From: Ectopseudomonas chengduensis
GTDB lineage: Bacteria > Pseudomonadota > Gammaproteobacteria > Pseudomonadales > Pseudomonadaceae
Assembly: GCF_015712065.1 (NCBI RefSeq)
Contig: NZ_JACFYZ010000001.1
Span: 992,001-1,056,000 of the forward strand
Direction of reading: 5' to 3'
Length of the DNA stretch: 64,000 nucleotides
Under the pieces are notes generated by a model, which ran no database searches, was not told the DNA's origin, and saw only the letters and a list, made by a program, of their open reading frames with translations. Both the position numbers and the translations under genes were made by a program. Shown piece by piece: positions 53,731 to 61,709 of the stretch (position 1 is the first letter of the stretch; each line of letters begins with the position of its first letter).

Positions 53731-54822
53731 ATGAATATCAGAAGCACGTTGCTCATCAGCGTTGCATTGTTCTGCAGTATCCAGGCCCAGGCAGCCGAGA
53801 AAGTGTTGCGCCTGTACAACTGGGCCGATTACTTCGCCGAGGACACGCTGGCCAACTTCACCAAGGAGACCGGCATCCGCGTGATCTACGACGTCATGGA
53901 AGGCAGCGAGACGCTGGAGGCCAAGATGATGGCTGGCAGCAGTGGCTATGACCTGATCTTTCCGGGTGACACCGTGGCCGAGCGGCTGATGCGCGCGGGA
54001 GCCTTGCAGAAGCTCGATGCGAGCAAGCTCGAGCACCTGGCCGATATCGAGCCGGGGCTGCTCAAGCTGCAAACCCAGTACCCCTATTCGCGGCATGCGA
54101 CGGTGCCCTACACCTGGGGCAGCATCGGCATCACCTACAACGCGGCGATGATCGACAAACGCATGGGTGATGCGCCGGTCAACAGCCTGGATCTGCTGTT
54201 CAAGCCGGAGAATGCCGCGAAGTTCGCCGACTGCGGCATCTCCATGATCGACTCGCCGGACGAAGTCATGGCCGTGGTGCTCAACTACCTCAGTCGCTCG
54301 CCTCGCAGCGCCAAGCCGGACGATCTGAAAGCCGCCACCGAGCTGCTTCTGGCGATCAAACCCTACATTCGCAAGTTCCAGTCGCAGCCGGTCACCGATC
54401 TGGTCAACGGCAACCTGTGCCTGTCGCTCGGCTACAGCGGCGACGTCACCCAGGCGCAGCGTGCGGCCAGCGGAGCCGGCAGCGTTGCGGACTTTCGCTT
54501 TCACGTCCCGCGCGAGGGCACCACGGTGTGGATGGACACCATGGCCATCCCCGTGGATGCCCGCCACCCGGAATACGCCTACGCGTTCATCAATTTCGTC
54601 ATGCGCCCGGAAAACATGGCGGCGATCAGCAACTTCACCGGCTACCCCACCTCGAGTGCCAAAGCCCGGCCGATGGTCGCGGACGACATGCGCAACAACC
54701 CCGACATCTATGTCGACGACGCCACCTATGCGCGGCTGATCCCCGGCAAGGACATCCCCCAACGCGACATGCGCGCACGGGTGCGTGCCTGGAACCACTT
54801 CAAGACCGCGCGCAGCCACTGA
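53731..54822 (+). CDS. agu2C: Periplasmic polyamine-binding protein (PotF/SpuD-like), Agu2C
   Basis: This is a 363-residue solute-binding protein. The signal peptide MNIRSTLLISVALFCSIQAQ ends before AAEKVLRLYNWADYFAEDTL, the hallmark opening of PotD/PotF/SpuD proteins. Further typical stretches are DLIFPGDTVAERLMRAGALQ and VPYTWGSIGITYNAAMID. It should bind putrescine, spermidine or agmatine in the periplasm. No ABC permease or ATPase is encoded here, so it must work with an unlinked transporter or in sensing. It is two bases after agu2B. Confidence 0.9.
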   Translation: MNIRSTLLISVALFCSIQAQAAEKVLRLYNWADYFAEDTLANFTKETGIRVIYDVMEGSETLEAKMMAGSSGYDLIFPGDTVAERLMRAGALQKLDASKLEHLADIEPGLLKLQTQYPYSRHATVPYTWGSIGITYNAAMIDKRMGDAPVNSLDLLFKPENAAKFADCGISMIDSPDEVMAVVLNYLSRSPRSAKPDDLKAATELLLAIKPYIRKFQSQPVTDLVNGNLCLSLGYSGDVTQAQRAASGAGSVADFRFHVPREGTTVWMDTMAIPVDARHPEYAYAFINFVMRPENMAAISNFTGYPTSSAKARPMVADDMRNNPDIYVDDATYARLIPGKDIPQRDMRARVRAWNHFKTARSH

Positions 54823-54850
54823 GCTGCATCACTCGCAGGAGAATAAAACC

Positions 54851-55975
54851 ATGTCGAGCCGTCGAGATTTCATCAAGCAACTGACAGCCGCCGCCGGGCT
54901 GGGCGCTGTCGCTTCCCTGGGCCTTGGCCTGAACGCACCACACACGCGTGCCGCCCTGGCCGGCAGCTGGTACATGCCGGACGAGCACGGCCCGCAGGAG
55001 CGAGTCTTTCTCGCCTTCGCCGCCTCCACTGCGATCTGGGAAGACTTCGCCGCGCCGGTCAACGATTGCATCGCCATGCTGGCCAAGACCATCGCTCGCT
55101 ATCAGCCGGTGACCGTTCTGTGCCGCGCCAATCAGCTGAGCCAGGCCAGAAGCAAATGCGGCACCAGCAACATCGACTTTCTGACCTTGCCGCTGGACGA
55201 CGTCTGGGTGCGTGACTATGGCGGCTGTTTCGTGGTCGATGGTCAGGGCGGTATCGGCCTGGTTGATTTTCACTTCAATGGCTGGGGCGGTAAGCAACGC
55301 GCCAGCAACGACACCAGGGTGGCCGACACCCTGAGCTACGAGCTGGATGTGAACTACCTGGCCAGCCAACTGGTGGGCGAGGGCGGCGGTATCGAGGTGG
55401 ATGGCCATGGCACGGCGATCATCACCGAGAGCTGCTGGGTCAATGGCAACCGCAATCCGGGCATGAGCCGGGGGCAGATCGAGGCCGAGTTGAAGGCCAA
55501 CCTCGGTCTGCGCAAGATCATCTGGCTGCCCGGCATCAAGAACAAGGACATCACCGATGCACACGTCGATTTCTATGCGCGCTTCGTCCGGCCGGGCGTG
55601 GTCATCGCCAACCTCGACAACGACCCCAAGTCCTACGACTACGCGGTAACGCGCACGCACCTGGAGATTCTCAAGACCGCCACCGATGCCGATGGCCGTC
55701 GTCTGACCGTGCATACCTTGCCGCCACCCCTGAAGGTGCGCAGCAACGTCTACACCCGCAACAACCCGGATTTCGCGCCGGGTTACATCAACTACCTGCC
55801 GATCAATGGCGCCGTGATCGTCCCGCAGTTCGGCGACGCTGCTGCCGACAAGTACTGCAAGGATTTACTGACCCAGCTCTACCCAGCGCGCACAGTGGTG
55901 CAGGTCAACATCGATCCGATTGCGGCCGGAGGTGGCGGTATCCATTGCGTGACCAAGAACATGCCGCGTGTGTGA
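54851..55975 (+). CDS. agu2A': Second agmatine deiminase with Tat signal (Agu2A' type, exported)
   Basis: This is a 374-residue deiminase. The N-terminus MSSRRDFIKQLTAAAGLGAV is a twin-arginine signal (S-R-R-D-F-I-K), with cleavage likely after TRA. The catalytic core matches the first deiminase: LDDVWVRDYGGCFVV, FNGWGGK, ITDAHVDFYARFVRPG and the nucleophile Cys366 in GGGGIHCVTKN. It would therefore convert agmatine in the periplasm, while Agu2A works in the cytoplasm. AGGAG lies ten bases upstream. It ends the four-gene operon and is followed by a terminator. Confidence 0.92.
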   Translation: MSSRRDFIKQLTAAAGLGAVASLGLGLNAPHTRAALAGSWYMPDEHGPQERVFLAFAASTAIWEDFAAPVNDCIAMLAKTIARYQPVTVLCRANQLSQARSKCGTSNIDFLTLPLDDVWVRDYGGCFVVDGQGGIGLVDFHFNGWGGKQRASNDTRVADTLSYELDVNYLASQLVGEGGGIEVDGHGTAIITESCWVNGNRNPGMSRGQIEAELKANLGLRKIIWLPGIKNKDITDAHVDFYARFVRPGVVIANLDNDPKSYDYAVTRTHLEILKTATDADGRRLTVHTLPPPLKVRSNVYTRNNPDFAPGYINYLPINGAVIVPQFGDAAADKYCKDLLTQLYPARTVVQVNIDPIAAGGGGIHCVTKNMPRV

Positions 55976-56005
55976 GTCCCGCTAGCGCCGCAGTGGCTGC
56001 GCATG

Positions 56006-56033
56006 CAGAACGCCACCTGAGAGTGGCGTTTTG
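56006..56033. terminator. Terminator after the agu2-type operon
   Basis: AACGCCAC (56009-56016) and GTGGCGTT (56023-56030) form an 8-bp stem with a 6-nt loop followed by TT. It lies between convergent genes and can work in both directions. Confidence 0.8.
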
Positions 56034-56054
56034 CGTGCGTTCATTTGCGTGATG

Positions 56055-56957
56055 TCATTCCTTTGTCTCCTTCGCCCCGCGCCAGGCCACCAGCAGCACG
56101 CCGCCGACGATGCACAGCGCCGCCAGCAGCATCGACAAGCTGCCCTGTTCGCCGAGCAGGCCGATGGCGATGGCCGCGCCAGTGATTGCCGCGACCGAGC
56201 CGATCTGGCTGAGAAACACCGTGCCAGCCAGGTTCTGCAAGACGAAGAACAGCGCATAAACGGCCGCGAACAGCAGCATCTGCAAGGCCAGCAGGCCCAC
56301 GGCCGCAGCGCCTTGCAAACGCGGCGTGAGGTCGACGCCGAACAGGCCCAGCGGCACCAGCAGCAGTGCGCCGCCAAGCAGCATGCCGGGTGCCAGGGAC
56401 AGCGGGCTGGCCCCTTGCGGCCAGTAGCGGGCACGGTAAATGTTGCCGAGCGCCAGAAACACTGGCACGCAGAGTGCCGCCAGCACCCACAGCAGGGGGC
56501 TGTCGCCTGCGTTGAGCTTGCCCAGTGCCAGTAGCAGGCTGCCGGCCAGGCCGATGCAGATGCCCAGCAGACGAATGCGGCTCAGCCCCTCCATGCGCAA
56601 GGCCAGGGCCAGCAGATAGGTGATCAGAGGCGGGAAGGCCAGGCACATCGAGGCGAACCCGGCGCCGACATGGCCGATGGAGCTGAACAGCAAACCATTC
56701 GGCACCGCGATGCTGAGCAGCCCCGAGGCCAGGTAGTAACCCAGCAACCCGGGGCTGATGCCGGGGCGCTCGCCGCGTATCCAGGTGAACAGCAACAGCA
56801 GCAAACCGCCGCCCAGCAGGCTCCAGAGCAGGTAGGCCATGGCCGGCCAGCCGACGTTGCCGGCCAGTTTCACCAGGATGCTGGTCAGCCCCATCAGGGC
56901 GCCGATGGTCAGCAATAATGACAAGGCGAGAACGGGGCGAAATTGGGAGCCGGGCAT
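56055..56957 (-). CDS. EamA (DMT) family transporter
   Basis: This is a 300-residue inner-membrane protein with ten predicted helices in two EamA repeats (about 8-140 and 150-290). Repeat one holds GNVGWPAMAYLLWSLLGGGL; repeat two starts at LLWVLAALCVPVFLALGNIY. The frame stays open to 57155, but ATG 56957 has AGGAGG before it and is the family-like start. It is divergent from a MarR gene with a perfect palindrome between them, so it is likely repressed by MarR and induced by an exported compound. Substrate unknown. Confidence 0.92.
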   Translation of the reverse strand: MPGSQFRPVLALSLLLTIGALMGLTSILVKLAGNVGWPAMAYLLWSLLGGGLLLLLFTWIRGERPGISPGLLGYYLASGLLSIAVPNGLLFSSIGHVGAGFASMCLAFPPLITYLLALALRMEGLSRIRLLGICIGLAGSLLLALGKLNAGDSPLLWVLAALCVPVFLALGNIYRARYWPQGASPLSLAPGMLLGGALLLVPLGLFGVDLTPRLQGAAAVGLLALQMLLFAAVYALFFVLQNLAGTVFLSQIGSVAAITGAAIAIGLLGEQGSLSMLLAALCIVGGVLLVAWRGAKETKE

Positions 56958-57011
56958 GCAGCTGCCTCCTGAGGGTGGATGCGTTACGATGCAAACATTC
57001 TTTTTGAAAAG

Positions 57012-57029
57012 TATCTTGATATCAAGATA
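57012..57029. promoter_or_regulatory. Perfect 18-bp palindrome TATCTTGATATCAAGATA, MarR operator
   Basis: TATCTTGAT followed by ATCAAGATA is exact in both halves. It lies 13 bases before the MarR start codon and 54 bases before the EamA start. The TTGATATCAA core is a typical MarR-family site. Very likely the operator for both genes. Confidence 0.85.
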
Positions 57030-57042
57030 AATCGAGGGCGAT

Positions 57043-57546
57043 ATGCAAGACCGCGCACAATTGGCTGCCGAGCAGTGGCTTCGACAGCGCCCGGATCTGG
57101 ATGGTTTTTCCATGGCGGTGATTGGCCGTCTGGGCGAGCTCAGCCAGGTGATCACGCGTGATCACCTGCTGCCGTTCTTCACCGAGCACGGCTTGCAGGC
57201 CGGGGAGTTCGACCTGCTCGCGACCTTGCTCCGCTCGGGTGAGCCCTATGCACTGATGCCCACGGCGTTGTACGAGAGCGCGATGATTTCCTCGGGCGGC
57301 ATGACCAGCCGCATCGACCGCCTGGAAAAGGCCGGGCTGATCGAGCGGCACAAACACCCCAGCGACCGCCGTGGCGTGCTGGTGGCACTGACCTCGGCCG
57401 GCTTCGAATTGATCGACGGCATTCTCGAAGCCCATGTGGCCAACCTGCAGCGCGTGCTCTCGGGATTGACCGCCGCCGAGCAGCGGACGTTGCATGAATT
57501 GCATGGCAAGTTGTTGGCGGGGCTGGCTGTACGGGATGGGGTGTGA
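57043..57546 (+). CDS. MarR family transcriptional regulator
   Basis: This is a 167-residue regulator. The winged helix covers about 60-125: LLATLLRSGEPYALMPTALY, the recognition helix SSGGMTSRIDRLEKAGLIER and the wing HPSDRRGVLVALTSAG. Helices at both ends form the dimer interface. It starts MQDRAQLAAEQWLRQRPDLD. It should repress itself and the divergent EamA transporter through the palindrome at 57012 and respond to a small aromatic or exported compound, an inference from the family. Confidence 0.93.
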   Translation: MQDRAQLAAEQWLRQRPDLDGFSMAVIGRLGELSQVITRDHLLPFFTEHGLQAGEFDLLATLLRSGEPYALMPTALYESAMISSGGMTSRIDRLEKAGLIERHKHPSDRRGVLVALTSAGFELIDGILEAHVANLQRVLSGLTAAEQRTLHELHGKLLAGLAVRDGV

Positions 57547-57646
57547 TCGCGGCTTGTTGGCAGTTCCCACGCTCAAGAATGGTAGCTGGCGCGCCAGGCT
57601 TAATGGCGCCAGCGCTTAGGCAGTGACTGGCAGGAACGTAATGTGC

Positions 57647-57714
57647 GTGGGAGAGGCTTTAGCCGCGACGTGGCCATCCATAGTTGAAAAACTCGCGGCT
57701 GAAGCTCCTCCCAC
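57647..57714. repeat. REP-like hairpin downstream of MarR
   Basis: GTGGGAGAGGCTTTAGCCGC (57647-57666) and GCGGCTGAAGCTCCTCCCAC (57695-57714) form a long imperfect stem. The sequence family is the same as at 27994-28051. It probably ends MarR transcription. Confidence 0.8.
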
Positions 57715-57837
57715 CCGTAGGGCGGACGACGCGTAGCGTTCCCGTCGCTGGGTGGATGAGAGGAGCGTCATCTCCGCACATGCCCACGTGACGCATGAGA
57801 ATCATCAAATATGAATTTTTATATGACAGCTTCGTGA
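57715..57837. other. Intergenic DNA with GTAGGGCG fragment
   Basis: After the REP, CGTAGGGCGGACGACGCGTA at 57716 is the left end of the GTAGGGCG family without an evident right end. The rest of the stretch up to the direct-repeat box shows no gene. Confidence 0.45.
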
Positions 57838-57857
57838 TGAAAGCTGCCAGAAAGCTT
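57838..57857. promoter_or_regulatory. Direct-repeat box upstream of CitMHS, candidate TctD site 2
   Basis: On the minus strand this reads AAGCTTTC-tggca-GCTTTCA, identical to the box at 9845-9864 outside the 5-nt spacer. GAAAGCT units begin at 57839 and 57850, 11 bp apart. Relative to its gene it has the same orientation as the first box has relative to opdH, and a similar distance (101 versus 94 nt) to the first ATG behind a CA motif. Confidence 0.6.
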
Positions 57858-57933
57858 CCACGCCTATGTTCTTGCCCATGGCAGGCGCAGACCTGCCACA
57901 GCGTCGTGACCGCCTTGGCGGCCGACCATTACC

Positions 57934-57946
57934 AACAAGAACAAAA
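57934..57946 (+). promoter_or_regulatory. CA motif (Crc/Hfq-type) upstream of CitMHS
   Basis: AACAAGAACAAAA includes AAGAACAA, matching AAnAAnAA. It lies 12 nt before a leader ATG at 57959 and 113 nt before the transporter ATG. The string CAAGAACAAAA followed by CGG is shared with the opdH leader. Confidence 0.55.
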
Positions 57947-57958
57947 CGGTATACATCC

Positions 57959-58018
57959 ATGCCCCTGACAGGCCTCGCGTTCCTTCTCTCCGTTCGTTCG
58001 TTGCGTAACCCTCGCTGA
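57959..58018 (+). CDS. Possible 19-residue leader peptide before CitMHS
   Basis: ATG at 57959 opens MPLTGLAFLLSVRSLRNPR with a TGA at 58016-58018, 41 nt before the CitMHS ATG. The start is placed behind the CA motif just as in opdH, but the ribosome site is weak (ACGG). It could couple Crc/Hfq repression to the transporter through an upstream ORF. It could also be chance; no codon-bias test is possible at this length. Confidence 0.35.
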   Translation: MPLTGLAFLLSVRSLRNPR

Positions 58019-58059
58019 TCGTCTCCAAGCCCCAGCCGAATTCCGTCCGGAGAATCTCC

Positions 58060-59364
58060 ATGCTCACATTCCTTGGCTTCGCCATGGTCTCGACTTTCAT
58101 GTACCTGATCATGAGCAAACGCCTGTCGGCGCTGATCGCCCTGATCATCATCCCCATTCTGTTCGCGCTGATTGGTGGCTTCGCCAACCAGATCGGCCCG
58201 ATGATGCTCGAAGGCATCAGCAAGCTCGCGCCCACTGGCGTGATGTTGATGTTTGCCATCCTCTACTTCGCCATCATGATCGACTCCGGGCTGTTCGATC
58301 CGCCCGTGCGGCTGATCCTCAAACTGGTCAAGGGCGACCCGCTGAAGGTCGCGGTCGGCACCGTGGCCCTGGCGTTGATCGTCTCCCTCGATGGCGATGG
58401 TTCGACCACCTACATGATCTGCGTCGGCGCCATGCTGCCGCTTTACAGCCGCCTGAAGATGAGCCCGACCATCATGGCCGGGTTGATCATCATGGCCGGT
58501 GGCATCATGAACATGACCCCCTGGGGCGGCCCGACCGCACGTGCCGCCAGTGCCTTGCACGTCGACCCATCGGACGTCTTCGTGCCGATGATTCCGGGCA
58601 TGATTGTCGGCGCCCTAGCGCTGTTCGGTGTCGCGTATCTCTACGGCCTGCGCGAGCGCAAACGCCTGGGCGTGCTGCACCTGCCGGACGACCACGTCCC
58701 CCAAGACGACATCAGCGTGTCGCAGTTTCCCGAGGCGCGTCGGCCGAAACTGTTGTGGATCAACGCCATCCTCACCGTGGTGCTGATGACCACCCTGATC
58801 GCCGGTCTGCTGCCGATGCCGGTGCTGTTCATGATCGCCTTCAGCATCGCCATGATCATCAACTACCCCTGCCTGCAGCAGCAGAAGGAGCGCATCGCCG
58901 CCCATGCCGGCAACGTACTGGCGGTAGTCGGGCTGATCTTCGCGGCCGGTATCTTCACCGGCATCCTCAGCGGCACCGGCATGGTCGAGGCCATGTCCAA
59001 GAGCCTGCTGGCGGTCATCCCTGACGCGTTCGGCCCCTACCTGGCAGTGATCACGGCATTGGTGAGCATGCCGTTCACCTTCTTCATGTCCAACGACGCT
59101 TTTTACTACGGCATCCTGCCGGTGCTGAACCAGGCCGCGTCCAGCTACGGCATCAGTGCCGTGGAAATGGCGCGCGCCTCGATCGTGGGGCAGCCGGTGC
59201 ACCTGCTCAGCCCGCTAGTGCCCTCGACTTATCTGCTGATCGGCCTGGCCAAGATCGAATTTGGCGACCTGCAACGCTTCACCCTCAAATGGGCGGTGAT
59301 GGTGTGCATGGTCATCCTGGCGGCGGCCTTGCTGCTGGGCGTGTTCCCCTTTATCAGCGGCTGA
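58060..59364 (+). CDS. CitMHS-family citrate-metal/proton symporter
   Basis: This is a 434-residue inner-membrane transporter with about 11-12 helices. The opening MLTFLGFAMVSTFMYLIMSK with RLSALIALIIIPILFALIGG is the CitM/CitH signature. Other conserved stretches are SLDGDGSTTYMICVGAMLPL (about 110-129), GGIMNMTPWGGPTARAASAL (about 147-166) and MPFTFFMSNDAFYYGILPVL. It should move citrate complexed with Mg or another divalent metal, driven by protons. A GGAG site is 7 nt upstream. It shares a direct-repeat box and CA motif with opdH. No partner gene is adjacent. Confidence 0.93.
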   Translation: MLTFLGFAMVSTFMYLIMSKRLSALIALIIIPILFALIGGFANQIGPMMLEGISKLAPTGVMLMFAILYFAIMIDSGLFDPPVRLILKLVKGDPLKVAVGTVALALIVSLDGDGSTTYMICVGAMLPLYSRLKMSPTIMAGLIIMAGGIMNMTPWGGPTARAASALHVDPSDVFVPMIPGMIVGALALFGVAYLYGLRERKRLGVLHLPDDHVPQDDISVSQFPEARRPKLLWINAILTVVLMTTLIAGLLPMPVLFMIAFSIAMIINYPCLQQQKERIAAHAGNVLAVVGLIFAAGIFTGILSGTGMVEAMSKSLLAVIPDAFGPYLAVITALVSMPFTFFMSNDAFYYGILPVLNQAASSYGISAVEMARASIVGQPVHLLSPLVPSTYLLIGLAKIEFGDLQRFTLKWAVMVCMVILAAALLLGVFPFISG

Positions 59365-59394
59365 TCGAGCCGCTGCGGTGTCCGCGCGACGCTC

Positions 59395-59428
59395 CGGCTC
59401 TGCAAGGTCGACGCTGCCAGCAGAGCCG
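59395..59428 (+). terminator. Stem-loop after CitMHS
   Basis: CGGCTCTGC (59395-59403) and GCAGAGCCG (59420-59428) form a perfect 9-bp stem with a 16-nt loop. It is between convergent genes. There is no T-tract, so termination would be weak or factor-dependent. Confidence 0.5.
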
Positions 59429-59502
59429 CAGACGCGCATGCATCACCTGATTCGGTTCATCCTGTGCGCTGTTGGCCATGGTCGCTACAGGCGAAAACGC
59501 GT

Positions 59503-60396
59503 CTACATCCGGTGATGCTCCACCAGGTAATCCACGAACACCCGCACCCGCGCCGGCATTGCCGATCCACCCACGAACACGGCATGAATCGGTTCCCGAT
59601 CTCCGGGGTTGAAGGCTTGCAGCAGCGGTACCAGGTCGCCGCGCTGCAGGTCTTCGGCCACGCTGAATTCACCGATGCGCGCGATGCCGGCGCCGACCCG
59701 GGCAAATTGCGCCAGCGCTTCGCCGCTGCTGCATTCGATATTGCCGCAGACCTTGAGCGAGAACGCCTGGCCATCGCGGATGAACGGCCAGTTGGGTTCG
59801 GCGCGGCGTAAATTGAAGCGTAGGCAGTTGTGCTGCAACAGGTCTTCCGGTCGCTGCGGCGTGCCGTGGCGTTGCAGGTAATCGGGGGAGGCCACTACCA
59901 CCTGGCCGGTTTCGCCGATCTTGCGGGCGGTCAGCGGGCTGTCCGGCAGGTGGCCGAAACGCACGGCCACGTCAGCCTGGCCACCGAGGATGTCGACCAC
60001 CTCGTCGCCCAGGCTGAGGTCGACGGTGATGTTCGGGTAGCGCGCGCTGAACGCCGCCACCAGCGGCACGATGGCCAGCCGGCCATGGCCGAGCGCGGCA
60101 CTGACGCGCAAGCGCCCCCGTGGCACGCCCTGATCGGCGATGGCTTCTTCGACCTCCGCCATATCGGCAAGGATGCGCCGGGCACCGCGCAGGTAAGCTT
60201 CGCCCTCGGCGGTAAAGGTGATTGCGCGGGTGGTGCGCAGCAGCAGGCGCGTGCCGAGGCGCTGCTCGGTGCGCGCGATGATCCGGCTGACCGCCGAAGG
60301 CGTCAGCCCCAGTGCACGTGCAGCGGCCGACAGGCTGCCTTCCTCCGCCACGGTGGCGAACACCACCATGTCACCTGATCGGCCGCCTATGTCCAT
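59503..60396 (-). CDS. LysR family transcriptional regulator
   Basis: This is a 297-residue protein. The N-terminal wHTH is VVFATVAEEGSLSAAARALG then TPSAVSRIIARTEQRLGTRL; the effector domain begins near residue 90 (RGRLRVSAALGHGRLAIVPL). It belongs to the same broad DmlR/CrgA-like group as the regulator at 1474. It is divergent from an MFS exporter across 95 bp, so control of that exporter is likely. The effector is unknown. Confidence 0.93.
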   Translation of the reverse strand: MDIGGRSGDMVVFATVAEEGSLSAAARALGLTPSAVSRIIARTEQRLGTRLLLRTTRAITFTAEGEAYLRGARRILADMAEVEEAIADQGVPRGRLRVSAALGHGRLAIVPLVAAFSARYPNITVDLSLGDEVVDILGGQADVAVRFGHLPDSPLTARKIGETGQVVVASPDYLQRHGTPQRPEDLLQHNCLRFNLRRAEPNWPFIRDGQAFSLKVCGNIECSSGEALAQFARVGAGIARIGEFSVAEDLQRGDLVPLLQAFNPGDREPIHAVFVGGSAMPARVRVFVDYLVEHHRM

Positions 60397-60491
60397 TTGT
60401 GCTCCTTAAGCAAAGGTGTTTGCCAGAAATGCCATCTACCGCCGTCAAGGTTTGGATCCTAGCATTCGCGGCATAGATGAGGAGCCTTTCC

Positions 60492-61658
60492 ATGCGTATC
60501 AATCCACCACTCGTTGCACTCGCAATCGGTGCATTCGGCATCGGCGTTACCGAGTTCGCCCCCATGGGTATGTTGCCGGGCATCGCCAGCGATCTCGGCG
60601 TTTCCATTCCCGCTGCCGGCCTGCTGGTCAGCGCCTACGCCCTCGGCGTTCTGCTTGGCGCGCCACTGATGACCCTGACCACCGGCAAGATTCCCCGACG
60701 CTACCTGCTGATCGGCCTGATGGCCATCTTCACCCTGGGCAACCTGATGTCCGCCCTGGCCACTGACTACACCAGCCTGCTGATCGCCCGCGTGGTGACT
60801 TCGCTGAATCACGGCGCCTTCTTCGGCGTCGGCTCAATCGTCGCCGCCAGCGTGGTCGCGCCAGACAAACGCGCCGGGGCGGTGGCTGCGATGTTCATGG
60901 GCCTGACCCTGGCGACCATCGGCGGCGTGCCGCTGGCGGCCTGGTTCGGTGAAGTGCTTGGCTGGCGCACGGCGTTCTGGGGCATTACCGGCCTCGGCGT
61001 ATTGGCGATGCTCGCACTCTGGTTCGCGCTGCCCAACGTGCCGCTGCCGAAAAGCGACGGCGTGCTGGCTGAGATCCGCGTGCTGGGCCGTGGCCCGGTG
61101 TTGGCAGCCCTGGCCCTGACCGTGATCGGTTCGAGCGCGATGTTCACCGTGTTCACCTACATCGCGCCGATCCTCAGTAGCGAGACCCAGGCGTCCACCG
61201 CCTTCATCACCGCCATGCTGGTGCTGTACGGCATCGGCCTGACGCTGGGCAACGTGTGGGGCGGCAAGGCGGCGGATCGCTCCGTCGACCGCACTCTGAT
61301 CGTCTCGCTCAGTGCGCTGATTCTGGTCTTGCTGGCCTTCACCGTACTGATGCGCTGGCCGCTGCCGGCCGCCGTGGCCATCCTGATCTGGGGCATCGCC
61401 AGCTTCGCCATCGTGCCGCCACTGCAGATGCGTGTGATGGAGGCGGCCAAGGCCGCACCCAACCTGGCCTCGGCAGTGAATATCGGTGCCTTCAACTTAG
61501 GCAACGCCATCGGCGCGGCATTGGGCGGTGCGGTGATCAACGCCGGGCTGGGCTATCCGGCGATCTCCCTGGCCGGTGCAGCGATGGCGGGCTTGGGGTT
61601 GCTGATGGTGCTGGGATTTGCCTGGCGTTCCAGGGCGGTGACGGCTGCGGCGATCTAA
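60492..61658 (+). CDS. MFS transporter (AraJ/YdhP-like drug/proton antiporter type)
   Basis: This is a 388-residue 12-helix major-facilitator protein. The opening NPPLVALAIGAFGIGVTEFA and the following PMGMLPGIASDLGVSIPAAG are typical of the DHA1/AraJ-like group. The loop 2-3 signature lies in GAPLMTLTTGKIPRRYLLIG. GGAG is 6 nt before ATG 60492; the in-frame ATG at 60477 is less likely. Export of sugars, drugs or metabolites is possible; substrate unknown. Probably controlled by the divergent LysR protein. Confidence 0.92.
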   Translation: MRINPPLVALAIGAFGIGVTEFAPMGMLPGIASDLGVSIPAAGLLVSAYALGVLLGAPLMTLTTGKIPRRYLLIGLMAIFTLGNLMSALATDYTSLLIARVVTSLNHGAFFGVGSIVAASVVAPDKRAGAVAAMFMGLTLATIGGVPLAAWFGEVLGWRTAFWGITGLGVLAMLALWFALPNVPLPKSDGVLAEIRVLGRGPVLAALALTVIGSSAMFTVFTYIAPILSSETQASTAFITAMLVLYGIGLTLGNVWGGKAADRSVDRTLIVSLSALILVLLAFTVLMRWPLPAAVAILIWGIASFAIVPPLQMRVMEAAKAAPNLASAVNIGAFNLGNAIGAALGGAVINAGLGYPAISLAGAAMAGLGLLMVLGFAWRSRAVTAAAI

Positions 61659-61709
61659 GAGAGCGGCAAGTGGGAAGGGGCGGATTAAATGAATCCACCC
61701 CTTTCCGGT

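Noticed and set aside
57805-58560. Minus-strand frame covering the CitMHS leader and first third
   Set aside because: It overlaps the candidate operator, CA motif and the conserved CitM start; the protein has shadow-like composition.
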